A stretch of 64,000 bases of DNA from Aphrocallistes beatrix (lineage: Eukaryota; Porifera; Hexactinellida; Sceptrulophora; Aphrocallistidae), in contig OY725494.1 in the NCBI GenBank assembly GCA_963281255.1, positions 1,067,934 through 1,131,933 on the forward strand, read 5' to 3'. Below are positions 1 to 12,243 of this stretch, piece after piece. Each line of letters starts with the position of its first letter. Position 1 is the first letter of the stretch. The position numbers were made by a program, and so were the translations under genes. The notes below the pieces were generated by a model. That model ran no database searches and was not told the origin of the DNA. It saw only the letters and a list, made by a program, of their open reading frames with translations.

Positions 1-603
1 AGTGAAGACATTTATAGTTGACAATAGTCAACTGAAGTCAGGGCCTACGAGAGGGAGGCAGTCGGGGCACTGCCCCGGTCTCCAGAGGCTGTTATGTTTT
101 GAATTATTTTAAAAGGATTCATTCAGGAAATGAAATATTCTTCCCTTCCCAAAAAATGTATTTTCCAGTTTTATCTCGCTAAATTTCTTCAAGGAATGGG
201 GAGCTGAAGCCGCACATATTTTTTTTTCATATACAGGGTTTCTCTAGCTACCCCAAGTGGAACTCAATATCAATCCCCTCCTCCCCCAACTTTTAAAATC
301 GAGTTTTACCACCATTAACCATAACTGGCAACAGTCAGTCCTATAGTTCTATATAGGGTGCGAGCGGGAGCGCAAGTTCAGCACTCCCGATCGTCTCTCG
401 CGCTCTCGGCGAGATCCAAAACCTATGCTCTGGTTATTACTGATATTCACCCTCCAAGAAAAGTACTTTTAAGGAACTCCCAAAGCGAATATTTATTTTG
501 AAGTGTGCCCATCTTAAAGTTCTTAATATTGATTGTCATACAACTAACGTTTGAATAGTTTTTAGTTAATAGCCTTTTAATAACATTACCTTTTCTAAAA
601 TAG
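1..603. other. Non-coding: intron or upstream region of the TRP-like gene
   Basis: I see no supported coding exon here. The stretch ends in a pyrimidine-rich run followed by AG at 602-603, which looks like the acceptor for the first visible TRP exon, so at least its right part is probably intron. The bases near 230-250 resemble a degraded hAT end, but no partner end is visible. Confidence 0.4.
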
Positions 604-3600
604 TTATAATTTACTCAAAGTATCTTGAGAGTGACAAGCAAGGCTTTACACCAGACCAAGATGAATTCCAGCACCGGTCAGTCACTGCGCTTCAAATGAT
701 CGCCGACACTGGAGAGGAGGATTTCGCATTCCATCCTTCCATTAGAATTATTGTGGATAAGAAGATGCAGAGAATCGGATACTATTTGTTATCGCTCGAA
801 ATAGCATATTTCTTATTCTTCTTATTCTGTCTGGGTTTCATTTTCATCACAGCGGCTGGGTCTCCAGACCCCCATACCTATAATTCTACAATTGACTATA
901 TGCGTGGTTGTTTCGAAGTTATAGCAGCCATATCCTGGATTATTTATGTATTTGCATATGTATTGGGGGTTGTTTCAGAGGTGACTCGGGTCTATCAAAA
1001 GGCACTTGTGACTTCGAATTGTGAGAAAAAGTTGAAGAAAGAAACCTCAATTAATAGAATATTTTTAAGAACTGTACAATCGCTCAGTAGAGATACATAC
1101 AACTATTTCAGCATTCTATTTGTCATTTGTTTGTTCCTAGTTCTGCCTTTGAGAATTATAGTGAGTCCTGCTCAATGGATTTTCGCTGCCTCTGCTGTTG
1201 TATTCGGGTTTCTACGAACACTAAAAGTTATCCGATTGTTGCCTGGATTAGGAACTTATGTCCATACTATCACTCTTATCATGTTCTATGATGTGCCTAA
1301 GTTTCTCGTTGTTTGTTTCATGGTTATCATAGTATTCAGTGAATGCTTTTACCTATCCCTTCGTGCCCCATATGGTAATTCGGTTGATAGCTTGAGTACT
1401 GAGCAATTAGGTGAAGAAGGTCTTTTTGATACTTACTACTGGACCATTCTTCTTTTCTTGCGAATGCTTCTGCAAGGTGAAAATATTTTAGAACACAATT
1501 ACCTTTCTAATCATTTGAACTGGCTCAGTGCTCTAATATACCTGTCTAGTCTGATGTTGATTATTCTGATCCTACTCAATATATTCATTGCTCAGGTGAG
1601 TTAAATAATTAATTGTTGCTGATTTAGCCAATATTTCTTATTATTTGTGTGGATTATGGTGTGTATCATAAGCACAACGAGTACATGAATATTTGGCATT
1701 TCCTAAAACTTGAGCAGATTCTGAAAAAAAATAATACATAGAATCATAGCCTACTATAATAAGGCCTCAGAGTAACTTGCGAATTTGGCACTAGGGATGC
1801 AGTAGAAGATGGTTGAAGAAATACATGAGCTGCCTTAAATCACTAACAAAGCACAATAGAGCTTAGGAATGTATTACCAGCATATATAAATATGGTGTCA
1901 AAGCACCCATATCCGTTGTTAAAATTTAGATTAGTCATCAAATGATTGCGCAACAGGCTATATTTGAGTCAAATTTAGTGATTTTCAGAGGTCGTTTAAG
2001 GGCACTTCTGTGTTTTTATTATAAAGTTTTTCGCATAGAACTGAGAAGTGAATGTGTTAATACGAAAAATTTGGAATTTTTTCATGGAATGTTCTTACAT
2101 TCCAGTGTTGCTATGGAAACTTGTTTTGGTCAGTTGGGGCTATATCTTGAAAACAGCGATAGCTAGACATTCAAATTTAATCCCATTTGATAGCAAATAG
2201 GCTACTTCCTATTAAGCTATAGTACAATTTCTATGTCTTAATTAAATAATTTACGAGTTATTAGACAATTTATCATATTGGTCACATTTGGTAATTTGTC
2301 GAATATCTCGTAAACCATTGAATTTAGACACAGAAATTGTATTATAGCTAAATAGGAAGTATTTGCTATCAAATGGGATTATTTTGAATGTCTAGCTATC
2401 GCTGTTTTCAAGATATAGCCCCAACTGACCAAAACACGTTTCCATAGCAACACTGGAATGTAAGAACATTCCATGAAAAAATTCCAAATTTTAGTATTAA
2501 CACATTCACTTCTCAGTTCTATGCGAAAAACCTTATAATAAAAATACTTAGAAGTGCCCTTAAACGGCCTCTGAAAATCACTAAATTTGACCCAAATATA
2601 ACCTGTTGCGCAATCATTTGATGGCTAATCTAAATTTTAGCAACGGATATGGGTGCTTTGTTAATGATTTAAGGCAGCTCATGTATTTCTTCATCCATCT
2701 TCTACCGCATCCCTGGTTAAGTTACTCTTAGGCCTTATATATAGTAGGCTATGATAGAACTTATTTTTCTCTTTTTTTTAATTAACAGGAAGAAATTATT
2801 AAATTTATTTTCTAAATGGTCATATACAATTTTAATACAGTAATAACATGCTCCTAAAGGTTATAATTATCTCTGCGTTTGATCTAAACTGTCCATCATT
2901 ACTTCCCTGAGTCAATGATTTAATATATTTATATATCACTAGGTTAGCGACACTTATACTGCTGCAAAATCTAAATCAGAAAAAGTGGTTGCACTCTACA
3001 GATTGGAATACATTGTTCATAGCACTTTGAGAACGTTTGGATTTAGCAGGAAGAAAGGATATATACAAGAAATCGTGCTCAAAGGAAATGAATGGAGGTC
3101 TGCTAACAAAGGTAGGTTTGCAATGCACAAAACTCTCATTACAAGCAGAATCAATGTAAAACAAAATACGTACTAAACAAAGGCATAGCCAACTGAATTT
3201 TAGGATTCAGCCAGGGTGAGACAAGGATGCAGATAAGTTGCGGCAAAGTTTTAACATAAAATTATTAGGTTGGGGCATTGGCTGCTGTGTTGCATCCTCA
3301 TTATGCCTCTGAATAAAAATTGTCTGCTGTATAGTATGGTCGATAAACAAATTATTCCATATGGTGATCTAATTCTAAAAACTTTAGAGATGACTTCAAT
3401 CATAGAATTATATATATTAAGACAGTGGTTCCCAACCTGTAGTCCTTGGATCTATTAATGGTCCACAAGATTCGAAATTTTGTATTGCAATTAATAGGAG
3501 GGGATCCACAGAATATTGGAAAATTGCTATAGGGGTCTACAGTCAAAAAGATCTGTAACGAATTGATTGAAAAAACTGCCAAGCGTAGGGAGATGATTTT

Positions 3601-5521
3601 TGGCATGTGAGAGTCTTTTGGCTATGGCTCCAGTAAGTTCTGAGCTCAGACGAAAATGTTGACTCATCATGGAATTATGACGTCATTGTCACCGTTTTTA
3701 TAATTAGAAATTTCAGGTTTTCGACCATACCTCATTTTAAGTGATAGAAGACTGAAATTTTAATAGAATGTGTATATTAATATATCTCACATATGATGCA
3801 ACTATCATCAAAAACGATAACTCATCACTATGTTATGACGTCATCATTACGCATCAAAATTTTAAAAATTGACAAATTTTGTGATTTTTCGTGCGATATC
3901 GATTATAACAGTAGGACAGACGTATTTAGAGATATCATCTCCCTTAAAATTAATCCATGTGACCACAGGCGCCCACAGGGCGCCTCCGGTGGACACAAAG
4001 TGTCCGCCAACCGCGCAGCGCAAGCAAGCAAAGCGCGCTTGTATAAATAATATATCAAAGTGCTTAATCAATTATCAAAATGTGTATAGTCATCTTTATA
4101 TTGCGCAACTAGCTATGGTTATGGCTAAATTAAGCAATTTTCTGCATGCTTTACGCAGCATAATAATAGTATTAATGTTTATTTACCGTAAGAAATCTCA
4201 CTTTGGACCAGTTATTGAAAATATTTGTAAATTTCCATTGGAATGTATGTACACACGTTCTTGCGTTGCTAGGGAAACGTAATCTCACTAACTTGGGTTA
4301 TATCCAGAGGTTCTTAACCTGGGTGGCACGGCCCCCTGGGGGGCCGTCATGATCATTTCAGGGGGGCGTGGCATTTGATCTCGAAATTTGCATTTTGATT
4401 TTTTCAAGTGTATAACATTTTTGGCATGTGGGAATATTTTGGCTATGACTCCACTAAGTTCTGACCTCAGACGAAAATGTTGACTCATCATGGAATTATG
4501 ACGTCATTGTTACCATTTTTTATAATTATAAATTTCAGTTTTTCGACTATAACTCAGCCATTTTAGCAGGGTTGCCAGATGTCCTATTTTATAAAGGACA
4601 GTCCTGTTTTTGTACAACCCGTCCTGTTTTTTTATTCTGTCCTTTCCTGTCCTTTTTTGTCCTTTTTAATCCTTTTTTGTCTTATTTGTCATTAGTCGGA
4701 CCCTTCGCAAAATATACTGTTACGACCTTACCATTCAATGTTTTAAGGGATATATTTAAAACTATACTATCTTGAGAATATAGCTTAGCATAGAGAATTT
4801 TCCTATATTTTGAGTGAAGACATCTGGTAACCCTGCGTTTTAGATTATAAAAGGCTGAAATTTTAATAGAATGTGTATATTAATATTTTTCACATGTGAT
4901 ACAACTATCATCAAAAAATGTTCACTCATCACTCTGTTATGACGTCATCATTACGTATCAAAAATTTAAAAATTGACAAATTTGATGATTTTCGAGTGAT
5001 ATCGATTTTAACAGTAAGACAGATATATTTAGAGATGTTATCTCTCTTATAATTAATTAATGTGAGCCCAGGCACTCGAAGGGCGCCTCTGGCGGATACA
5101 AAGTGTCCGCCAGCCGCGCAGCGCAAGCAAGCGAAGCTCGCTTGTTATTAGTAAATCGAAAGTCGCCTATTAGAGACCACATTGCCTTAGTGTATAAAAT
5201 GCTATGTTTCAAATATAGTAGTGGTAATGTACGGCCACTTTTCTCGGTCCCAAGGGTGCCCGTAATTCCGTGGTTCCACTGTAATTCGCTAAGCAATTTT
5301 AAGCTTGGGTATATGACGGTTTATCCTATTTACTGACTTTTCCATTTTCACACACTCTAGATTCGGATGACATGTACACTGATATTCAATCGCTTGTGAC
5401 AAAGCAGCAATCCAACTTGGAGCAACTCAAACAATCCATTATCAGTTTGAGGAAGATTGCACAGTATAATTCAAACGATGCAGCATCTTCCAGAGCAAGT
5501 ACACCTGATTCAGAGCATTGA
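604..5521 (+). CDS. TRP-type cation channel, 3' part (six-segment ion transport domain)
   Basis: Three exons join in frame: about 604-1595, 2943-3111 and 5361-5521, with donors GTGAGT at 1596 and GTAGGT at 3112 and TAG acceptors before 2943 and 5361. The product is the C-terminal half of a channel. A short cytosolic lead (ending HPSIRIIVDKK) is followed by S1 (IGYYLLSLEIAYFLFF), S2 (AAISWIIYVFAYVLGVV), S3 (YFSILFVICLFLVLP), a basic S4 (FLRTLKVIRLLPGLG), S5 (LVVCFMVIIVFSECF), a pore helix (YYWTILLFLRMLLQGE) and S6 ending LLNIFIAQVSDTY. After S6 comes a charged helical tail that ends STPDSEH. The layout and the pre-S1 motif match ankyrin-type TRP channels (TRPV/TRPA side of the family); ankyrin repeats would lie in exons left of the window. 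The ATG at 696 is internal, not the start, because the reading frame stays open upstream to the acceptor near 603. Subfamily is not resolved. Confidence 0.8.
1745..2753. repeat. Fold-back element FB1 in TRP intron
   Basis: The two arms are near-perfect inverted copies: CATAGCCTACTATAATAAGG at 1745 mirrors CCTTATATATAGTAGGCTATG at its right end. It is flanked by ATAGAAT (1738-1744) and ATAGAAC (2754-2760), an almost exact 7-base target duplication. No transposase is visible, so it is non-autonomous. Related copies lie at 33421-34299, 34459-35600 and 53936-54587. Confidence 0.8.
3424..3552. mobile_element. hAT-type MITE, right part cut by the next repeat
   Basis: Starts CAGTGGTTCCCAACCTG, the usual hAT-type end, and resembles the intact copy at 30341-30504. 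The right end is replaced by the hairpin-tailed repeat that begins at 3553. Confidence 0.55.
3553..4047 (+). repeat. Hairpin-tailed repeat, copy 1
   Basis: Begins TCTGTAACGAATTGATTGAA and ends AAGCGCGCTTGTA. The body is AT-rich and contains two TGACGTCA palindromes (near 3678 and 3837). The last 90 bases are GC-rich and fold as three stem-loops: AGGCGCCC-ACA-GGGCGCCT, then GGTGGACAC-AAA-GTGTCCGCC, then a terminal stem. No coding capacity and no terminal inverted repeats. At least ten other copies lie in this window on both strands. Confidence 0.8.
4305..4417. mobile_element. hAT-type element end, truncated
   Basis: CAGAGGTTCTTAACCTGGG followed by a GGCCCCCTGGGGGGCC palindrome resembles SPIN/hAT termini. 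The rest is cut off by the neighbouring hairpin-tailed repeat. Confidence 0.45.
4418..5147 (+). repeat. Hairpin-tailed repeat, copy 2, split by a hAT MITE
   Basis: Homologous to copy 1 from TTTTTGGCATGTGGGA onward, with the same TGACGTCA sites and the same GC-rich tail ending AAGCTCGCTTG. The first 30 bases of the family are missing. A 269-base hAT MITE interrupts it at 4567-4835. Confidence 0.75.
4567..4835. mobile_element. hAT-type MITE
   Basis: Ends are CAGGGTTGCCAGATGTCC and GGACAT/AGACATCTGGTAACCCTG. Flanked by CATTTTAG (4559-4566) and CGTTTTAG (4836-4843), an 8-base target duplication with one mismatch. The interior is runs of GTCCTTTTT-like sequence with no gene. Confidence 0.8.
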
Positions 5522-7079
5522 TTCAAAAACTCTTGATAGAGTTAATTAATCAAAATATATATGCTTTGTAATTCTGACTGCTAAATTTGATATAATTACC
5601 ATTTACTACTTAGCTACAGAAAATGTTGTATTGACTTATAATGCTGCTCACATTGATATCATTTATTCATCTGAGTACAAGAGCGGCGCTAGGTGATAAC
5701 ATTTCATAATATTTGGAGGTGGCAAAACACAACTTTGTCCCCCTCTCCCAAAACACCCGCTCATGAAATGACATACGTATATTAACATTTTGAGATAAAG
5801 AGCAAAGATGATAGGTTTATGGTCCGGATGTCAATCCTGTGAATCTTTCTTGCCCCGAGACAAAAATACAATTTTCGAGAGTCATAAGTTTTAAAGACTC
5901 TAACTGATATTTAAATTTCAAAGCATCAAATAAGTAACTTCACTAACGTTTCTATAAGTGAATGTTCATATTTTAACACCTCCATTGCAAAGCTTTGTTT
6001 AAAGATATAAGTAAGATCTCAACGACTAACTTTTAAAGTAATAATGTGAATATTTTATGAGTTATTAGCATATTGATTGATATATACATATTTTCACACC
6101 TTTTGAAATAATTCTTATTTTAAGCTAAAAGCAATTTAACTTTTAACTTTTAACTTTAACCCCAAAATTATGTTAATTGAGTCTAAATATATATCCCAAT
6201 TACATTTTTCTTCTACTATAATCCGAGATTTTCTTTTTCCCTAGATAACAACAATAGCTGTATATCGATATCTGAGCATCTAAGCTTTAAAAAATTTTCT
6301 GGGGGACAAGCCCCCAAGACCTCCCTTTACCGTTGCTCGCTTCGCTCGGTCTTGCCCCCCCAGGCTTTATTCTATTTTCCAAAACTTGACGCCTATGCTC
6401 TTAACGGTTAATGCTGTATAGGGAATTTTAATATGTTGATTCCGAATTTCGCACTTTGAAAGTAATAATCTGAGTATTTTATGTGGTTACTATATATGCA
6501 TATATACATATTTTCTCAATTTTTGAAAAATCTTATTTTATGCTAAAAGGGAGCTCTCAATGGCTAATATAGGGTTTTTAATATGTAGAATTCGATTTTC
6601 ACACTTTTAAAGTAATAGTGTGAATATTTTATGAGTAATTAGCATACTGATACGTATACATATTTTAACATACGTATTTTGAAAAAAATCTTATTTACGC
6701 TAAAAGTGAGCTCTCAACGGCTAATATTGGGACTTTTGATATCTCCAGAAATTATTTGCAACTTATTATGTTATTTTTGACTTACTATATTTAGTAGTAT
6801 AATCATACTGTATAATCTTCAACCTTCCAAGTATTCTATTGAGCCTCTGTAATATCATTATTTGATTCCTGATAGGATTATGAAGTGTATAGATCATGTA
6901 GAGATTATATTTACGCGATAGTTGATCATGATTTGAATTTTTGTTATATTAAGTAAAGTGTCAATAATTTCAGGACACCCTGTATATTCCAAATTTCACA
7001 CTCAAGTAGAATGTATTTTCCGATGTATTCCGATATTCACATTTCATGTTCCTTTGAATCACTTCCTAGAGCTGTACTG
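5522..7079. repeat. Intergenic AT-rich degraded repeats
   Basis: No gene seen. From about 5900 to 6760 a roughly 150-300 base unit recurs (blocks containing TATACATATTTTCACACC and CTCTCAACGGCTAAT). These match the interior of the element at 44346-45333, so this looks like old copies of that interior. Confidence 0.5.
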
Positions 7080-7270
7080 TCGGTCTGTCGACCGACATTT
7101 TTGAATAATGTAATTACTTTTGCTTGTTTCAGTGGTTTTGGGAATATTCCTTTAGAAATACAAAAATTTAGTGCCAAGATCAACTGAAGGGAGATCCTAG
7201 GGGCAGCAAGCTTAAGTATCTTGGGACTCAAGTCACCAAGTCCAGTTGACTTGTTTTTTCGTTTAAAGAT
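7080..7270 (-). pseudogene. LINE reverse transcriptase fragment
   Basis: On the minus strand a 60-residue open stretch carries LSPKILKLAAPRIS, ISKGIFPKPLKQAKVITLFK and a final TD. This is the region just N-terminal of the first reverse-transcriptase motifs in CR1/jockey-type LINEs, where the family reads 'G-FP--LK-A-V-PLFK'. Nothing recognisable precedes or follows it, so it is a short dead fragment. Confidence 0.7.
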
Positions 7271-8055
7271 GTTAAATGCTTAAGGATGTTAAATGCTTAA
7301 GGACGTTAAATGCTTAAGGACGTAAAGACGTCATTAGTCAGAGGTTTAGCCTGATCTATAAGATGGATATTGTGTTCGTGGATAGCAATGTCCCATGAAT
7401 TTTGTATATATTCAGATGTGTGAGTAATAAGTATATTTTCATAAACTCGAAAATCTCAATTTTACTCAATCTCAATTTTACTCAATCTCAATAAGTAGAC
7501 ATAAAACTTCTATCAATAGAATCTTGTTTTTGTCTCAAATACCCAGGTATTACTCGGTTCCTAAATTGCTATTCAAAACCCGGGTATTTCTAGTAAAAGG
7601 AACCGGATAATTGAAGCCAATTAACCAGATGTTATACGATGAATACCGTTAGATAGCAAGTTTGTGAGAATGGAACAAGATGTAAAACTACCTGAGTAAG
7701 CATAACAATGCAACAGTAGTTATACGTTATATAAGTACTACATATATGCATGTAGATATTGTTTTTTCAAATTTTCAGTATTGATAATCACATCGACTAA
7801 TAAATAAGAATAAGCTATCGCTTTATTAGTCAAGGGAATTTTGGTAACTAGATCCAAATCTATCGTTTGGAATCATTTTGAGAGAATGGCGAAAATGTCC
7901 GATGTGAAAATCCTCACCTTTTGTGGTGGCAGCACAAGTGTTCTTGGAAAATACAAATTACGATTGAGTTTAAGCGACTCTTTACTTGATACATTAGTAT
8001 TCTAGAAGGTCACTTCAAAAGGATTGAAAATTGGGAAAGCTGAATACGGTAGCAG

Positions 8056-8328
8056 CAGGTTTGCCGTGGGAATGGGAATCTGTGGGAATTCCCATGGGAA
8101 AAACACAAATTTCCATATGGGATGGGAATGGGAATGACAAGGCTATGGGAATTTCCACATGTGGCAATCTGTGGGATTACCTGTGGGATTTCTTGTGGAT
8201 TTTCTGTGAGATTCCGTGTGCGTTTCTGTGGGATTTCCAGTGGGTTTCGGTGGGATTCTGTGGGAATTCCCACTGAAATCCTGTGGGAATGGGATGGGAA
8301 TTGAAATTCCATTCCCACGGCAACCCTG
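8056..8328. mobile_element. hAT-type MITE made of GGGAATGGG-like repeats
   Basis: Left end CAGGTTTGCCGTGGGAATGG, right end CCATTCCCACGGCAACCCTG. Exact 8-base target duplication GGTAGCAG at 8048-8055 and 8329-8336. The interior is a low-complexity GTGGGAATTCC-type repeat, which creates spurious open frames on both strands. Confidence 0.85.
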
Positions 8329-8411
8329 GGTAGCAGGCAGCTAGCTATGAAAATTATCTATTCATTGTTTGCAACAATATTATTTATCTATTTGTAGTTA
8401 ATGAACTACTA

Positions 8412-8879
8412 CACTACCCGGACAATGGTATTTGCACACTTCATTATCTCACGTGCATTTATACTAAAATGGGTATATTCATGAAGATTAAAACTCCGAA
8501 ATGGTAAGTGATACAACTAATCGGGTTTCAAATTCAAAATCTTCGCATTCGAATTAGTTATTGTAGGATATTTCTAATCAATTATTAATTCCCAAAGTTT
8601 TCAAATTATCAACCACTGCCACCTTGTGCTACATATGTTCCTTTTTATCACTATACATGATGGTGATGTACTACCTCTTATGCCACAGGTTGATAATTTT
8701 ACCCATTGGGTTGAGCAATTTATTAGAAATTACTAATTCGAATGTGAAGATTTCGAATCTTAAATCAGACTCTTAATAGCTCTTAGAGTTTGAATACTTT
8801 TCCCTTCATGAAAATATCCAATTTGGAACTATTTGTATTGGGAATAATATAGTGTACAAATACCTTTGTCCGGTTAGCG
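8412..8879. mobile_element. Tc1-like MITE
   Basis: Ends CACTACCCGGACAATGGTAT and its inverse are flanked by TA. The arms are long imperfect inverted repeats. Diverged relative of the copies at 12244, 23700, 41359 and 43320. Confidence 0.65.
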
Positions 8880-9644
8880 TATGTGTTACTCAAATTTCAT
8901 ACTAAACCGGTAAATTTGGGATATATCTCAGGGAACTCACTGCAATCGCAATGTCTGCATTGTGTAGTTATAATACCCTGGTCACAAGAGAACCGAGAAC
9001 CGGATCTTTAGAATTTGAGGAATCATCGACAGCGCTAGTTGGAACATGACATCGGATATTATCATAGTGTCATAATAATTTTGTTAGATCGATTTATGAT
9101 TGAATAATTTATATAGCTTTTCCCCTAATATTATTAGTATATTTCGGATTATAACAACATTTTCCAATTCTTAAAGAATGGAATTATTCCCAAAGATTTG
9201 GTTTCCAAATCTGCTCGACAGACTTGGAAGATATGGACTTCTTCTTATAATAGATTGGTGAAGGGGAGAAGTTATTTAAGGTTATCTAAATAATAATTAT
9301 ACGTATCATAGTGTCAATATTTTTCAGCTATTTTTCCCCCTTTAGTTTTTGAATATATCTATTAGATTCATAAATCAAATGGAAGAAAGTGCTTGCTACG
9401 TTGTTCAACATCATACGAGGTGCTGAATATCCTCAAACAGGTTATAAAAATATCAATGGGAGTCGATAAAAATGTTCCACTATCGGTACTGGCTAAGTAG
9501 ATATTATTAATCCTTGACTATGACAGTGCATGAACCATATTAAAAATATAGTATATGGAACGTAGAAACCTCCATTTTCTTATTTCAAGAAAATCAAGTA
9601 GAGTTATGTTTGTAAGTCAAAACTTTTTGAAAATTTTTAATATC

Positions 9645-9870
9645 CATCGGCGCCGAATCCAAGGGGTTGCGTGGGCTCGAGCCTCTCTGGAACCAAAGAT
9701 GGTCCATAGGCATAGGCGCCGAACCCGGGGGGGCTGGGGGGGCTCGAGCCCCCCCTGGATTCGAAGATGGCCCATAGACGCAATACAAATTTTAGAGCTG
9801 AGCCCCCCCCTAGAACTACAAATTTGCCCATAAGTTTTGAAAAGTTCGGCGCCCCTGTCCATAGGCACAG
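9645..9870. repeat. GC-rich GGCGCCGAAC repeat, about three units
   Basis: Units starting CATAGGCGCCGAAC and containing the palindrome GGGGGCTCGAGCCCCC recur about every 70 bases, followed by GATGGCCCATAG; another unit lies at 18890-18955. Likely a degraded MITE. Open frames across it on both strands come from base composition. Confidence 0.6.
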
Positions 9871-10019
9871 TAAAAGATTTAGGTCTGAGACCCCTAGACT
9901 TTCCTAAATTGGTCAATAATTCGTAAAGTTCGGCACCTTATATCCGGTGTTCTTTTAACTGGCATCCATTGTATTATAAATTTACTTGTAGATAAATAGT
10001 TGTCACTCCTGTCAAATGG

Positions 10020-10313
10020 CAACGTCTAATCCACCAAAAAACAAGCTTAAATTGCAACCCATCCCACCTCCCAGACTCCCTTGGCATCACATAGGGGTAA
10101 CCTAGTGACTGATCTACCAACTAATTCCCAATGTTACAAACACATATTAGTTGCTGTTTGTTATTTAAGTAAGTTTGTCGTTGCTCGACATTTATTTACA
10201 AAGACAACACAGTAAGTAATTGATATTCTGACTGATATTTATCTAATTTTTGGTGTCCCTGCTATTATACAGCATGGTCAGGGTAAAGAATTCACAAGCA
10301 AGGTGAGTCTATC
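10020..10313 (+). pseudogene. Ginger1-type integrase fragment
   Basis: A degraded stretch aligns to the integrase exon near 60980-61278: PIPPPRLPWHHIGV, CYKHILVAVCYLSKFVVAR, then GVPAIIQHGQGKEFTSK followed by a GTGAGT donor at the same place as in the other copy. Stops interrupt the frame (one after HIGVT, one after KTTQ), and the second catalytic Asp of the D-Q-G-K-E-F motif is Gly. Dead fragment without a visible first or last exon. Confidence 0.8.
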
Positions 10314-10674
10314 TATATATTGATAGGAGTTAATAAAACCTCTTTTTCTCACCATATCAAGAAATCGTGACAATCTTAGATTTTTTGTTTGTTTGTTCAC
10401 ACCTTTATACGTACGTATACACATTTTCACACCTTTTGACAAATTTTGAAAAATATGCTAAAGACTAGCTTCCAACGGTTAATGTAGGGTTTCTAGGGGG
10501 TATAGATATCGAATATCATATTTTCGCCTCTATATGATACATTATTTGTTTACTTTTGTTCACCATAAATACATAAAGTAAAAAATTACAAAAAAAGACT
10601 ACTTGAGACTGGCTTCCAATAGTTGACATGGGGCTTTTAGGGGTGTAGAGTTCGAATATCATATTTTTGGGTCT

Positions 10675-11075
10675 ACAGGGTGACTTTTAAGTTCTTTCCC
10701 AAGCTTGATTAGGTATAAAATTTCTTATACGTACTTAAACAATCTTAGTTATTATGGTCTAGAGATTGTAATTCAAATATTCTCAATAATTTTAAAAGAT
10801 TCTTCGAGCATAAGACCTAGAACTGTGTTTTGTATGGTGAGTTTTGTGGGGAAAATATGTGTCCTGGCGCGCAGAGAAATTCGAGAATCAGGGCCCACTG
10901 CTTTTCAAATTATATTTCTAGAGTCTTCAAATTATAGGACAAATTTGCTCTCACATTTTCCTCGAACACTCCAAATTTGTAGAAATATAGGATGTTTAGA
11001 TCAGTATATATTGAGAACCATTTGGATCAGATTTTTGGTGATGTGAAAAAAAGTGCTATGATGATTTTGCAAAAT
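10675..11075. repeat. Dispersed repeat, also at 59376-59778
   Basis: Runs from ACAGGGTGACTTTTAAGTTC to a GATGTGAAAAAAAGTGCTAT block. The copy at 59376-59778 is in the same orientation and similar through nearly its whole length, including CAGGGCCCACTGCTTTT. No coding capacity. Confidence 0.75.
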
Positions 11076-11154
11076 ACCGTATTGCTTCGAATAAGCGCCC
11101 GGGCGCTTATTTATTTCGTGCACCCTTTAGACCCGGCGCTTATTCAAACCGGCG

Positions 11155-11354
11155 NNNNNNNNNNNNNNNNNNNNNNNNNNNNNNNNNNNNNNNNNNNNNN
11201 NNNNNNNNNNNNNNNNNNNNNNNNNNNNNNNNNNNNNNNNNNNNNNNNNNNNNNNNNNNNNNNNNNNNNNNNNNNNNNNNNNNNNNNNNNNNNNNNNNNN
11301 NNNNNNNNNNNNNNNNNNNNNNNNNNNNNNNNNNNNNNNNNNNNNNNNNNNNNN
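11155..11354. other. Assembly gap (200 N)
   Basis: A run of exactly 200 N. The sequence before it is a GC-rich hairpin (AAGCGCCCGGGCGCTT), which may be why assembly failed. True size is unknown. Confidence 0.99.
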
Positions 11355-11637
11355 AGAATAAACATTCTGTTGATTTTCGATATTACTGGAACATCTTCAC
11401 CCAGAAGTTCTGAGTCTAAATGAATTTTAACCCTAGCATTTAGACCTGAATCTTCCTATAAGGATTTATAAAATAATTTGAAGAGACTTGGTTGGTAGGG
11501 CAGTTTTCACTCATTTTGTGGAATGTATTCGACGAACACACGCACTGTCCTAGAACTAATAATAAACTAGAGGGATGGCATAATAAATTTAAAAAAATGG
11601 CTCGAAAAGTGCAGTAAATATCTACGAAATTGTAAAA

Positions 11638-11772
11638 TATGCATAATTGTCGCATTAGATGAACAATTATGCATAATTGTCGTATTAGATGAACAATTAT
11701 GCATAATTGTTGTGAAATGAAAAATTGTGCATAATTGTTGTATTAAATGAACAATTATGCATAATTGTTCAT
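11638..11772. repeat. Tandem repeat, about 36-base unit x 4
   Basis: The unit ATGCATAATTGTCGTATTAG followed by ATGAACAATT is repeated about four times with small changes. Simple minisatellite. Confidence 0.8.
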
Positions 11773-11802
11773 TTCGTAAATTTGTCCTAACATATATATA
11801 TT

Positions 11803-12235
11803 TGTAACGAATTGATGGAAGAAACTGTCAGGCCCAGAAAGCTGATTTTTGGCATGCGGGAGTCTTTTGGCTATGGCTCCAGTATGTTCTGAGACGAAAA
11901 TATCGACTCATCATGGAATTATGACGTCATTGTCACATTTTTAAAGTTAAGCAATACAGTTATTCGAGCATAACTCAGCCATTATAGAAGATAGAAGGCT
12001 GAAATTTTAATAGAATCTGTATACTAACATACCTCACATATGATGAAACTATCATCAAAAAATGATGACGCATCACTTTGTTATGACGTCATCATTATTC
12101 ATTACTCATCAAAATTTTAAAAATTGATAAATTTGGTGATTTTTCGTGCGATATCGATTATAAGAGTAGGACAGACGTATTTAGAGATGTTATTTCCCGT
12201 TGTGCTGGCGCAAACAAGCGAAGCGCGCTTGTATA
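11803..12235 (+). repeat. Hairpin-tailed repeat, copy 3 (tail shortened)
   Basis: Same start (TTGTAACGAATTGATGGAAG) and same TGACGTCA blocks as other copies. The first two GC hairpins are deleted; only the last stem (CAAGCG-AAGCG-CGCTTG) remains, followed by (TA)n. Confidence 0.75.
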
Positions 12236-12243
12236 TATATATA

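Noticed and set aside
696-698. ATG at 696 as the start of the TRP-like gene
   Set aside because: The frame stays open upstream through QGFTPDQDEFQHRSV to an acceptor near 603, and the family has a large N-terminal part before S1.
3793-4282. Overlapping open frames containing GGHKVSAS-like peptides, repeated at many places
   Set aside because: The same peptide appears wherever the hairpin-tailed repeat occurs, on either strand, so it is a translation of its GC tail and not a protein family.
8010-8318. Overlapping long open frames on both strands
   Set aside because: They are translations of a GGGAATGGG-type low-complexity hAT MITE with an exact 8-base target duplication.
9555-9916. Four overlapping open frames in a GC-rich stretch
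   Set aside because: The stretch is a GGCGCCGAAC palindromic repeat; the frames carry no domain and overlap on both strands.
10992-11423. Open frames spanning the N run
   Set aside because: They are artefacts of translating 200 unknown bases.
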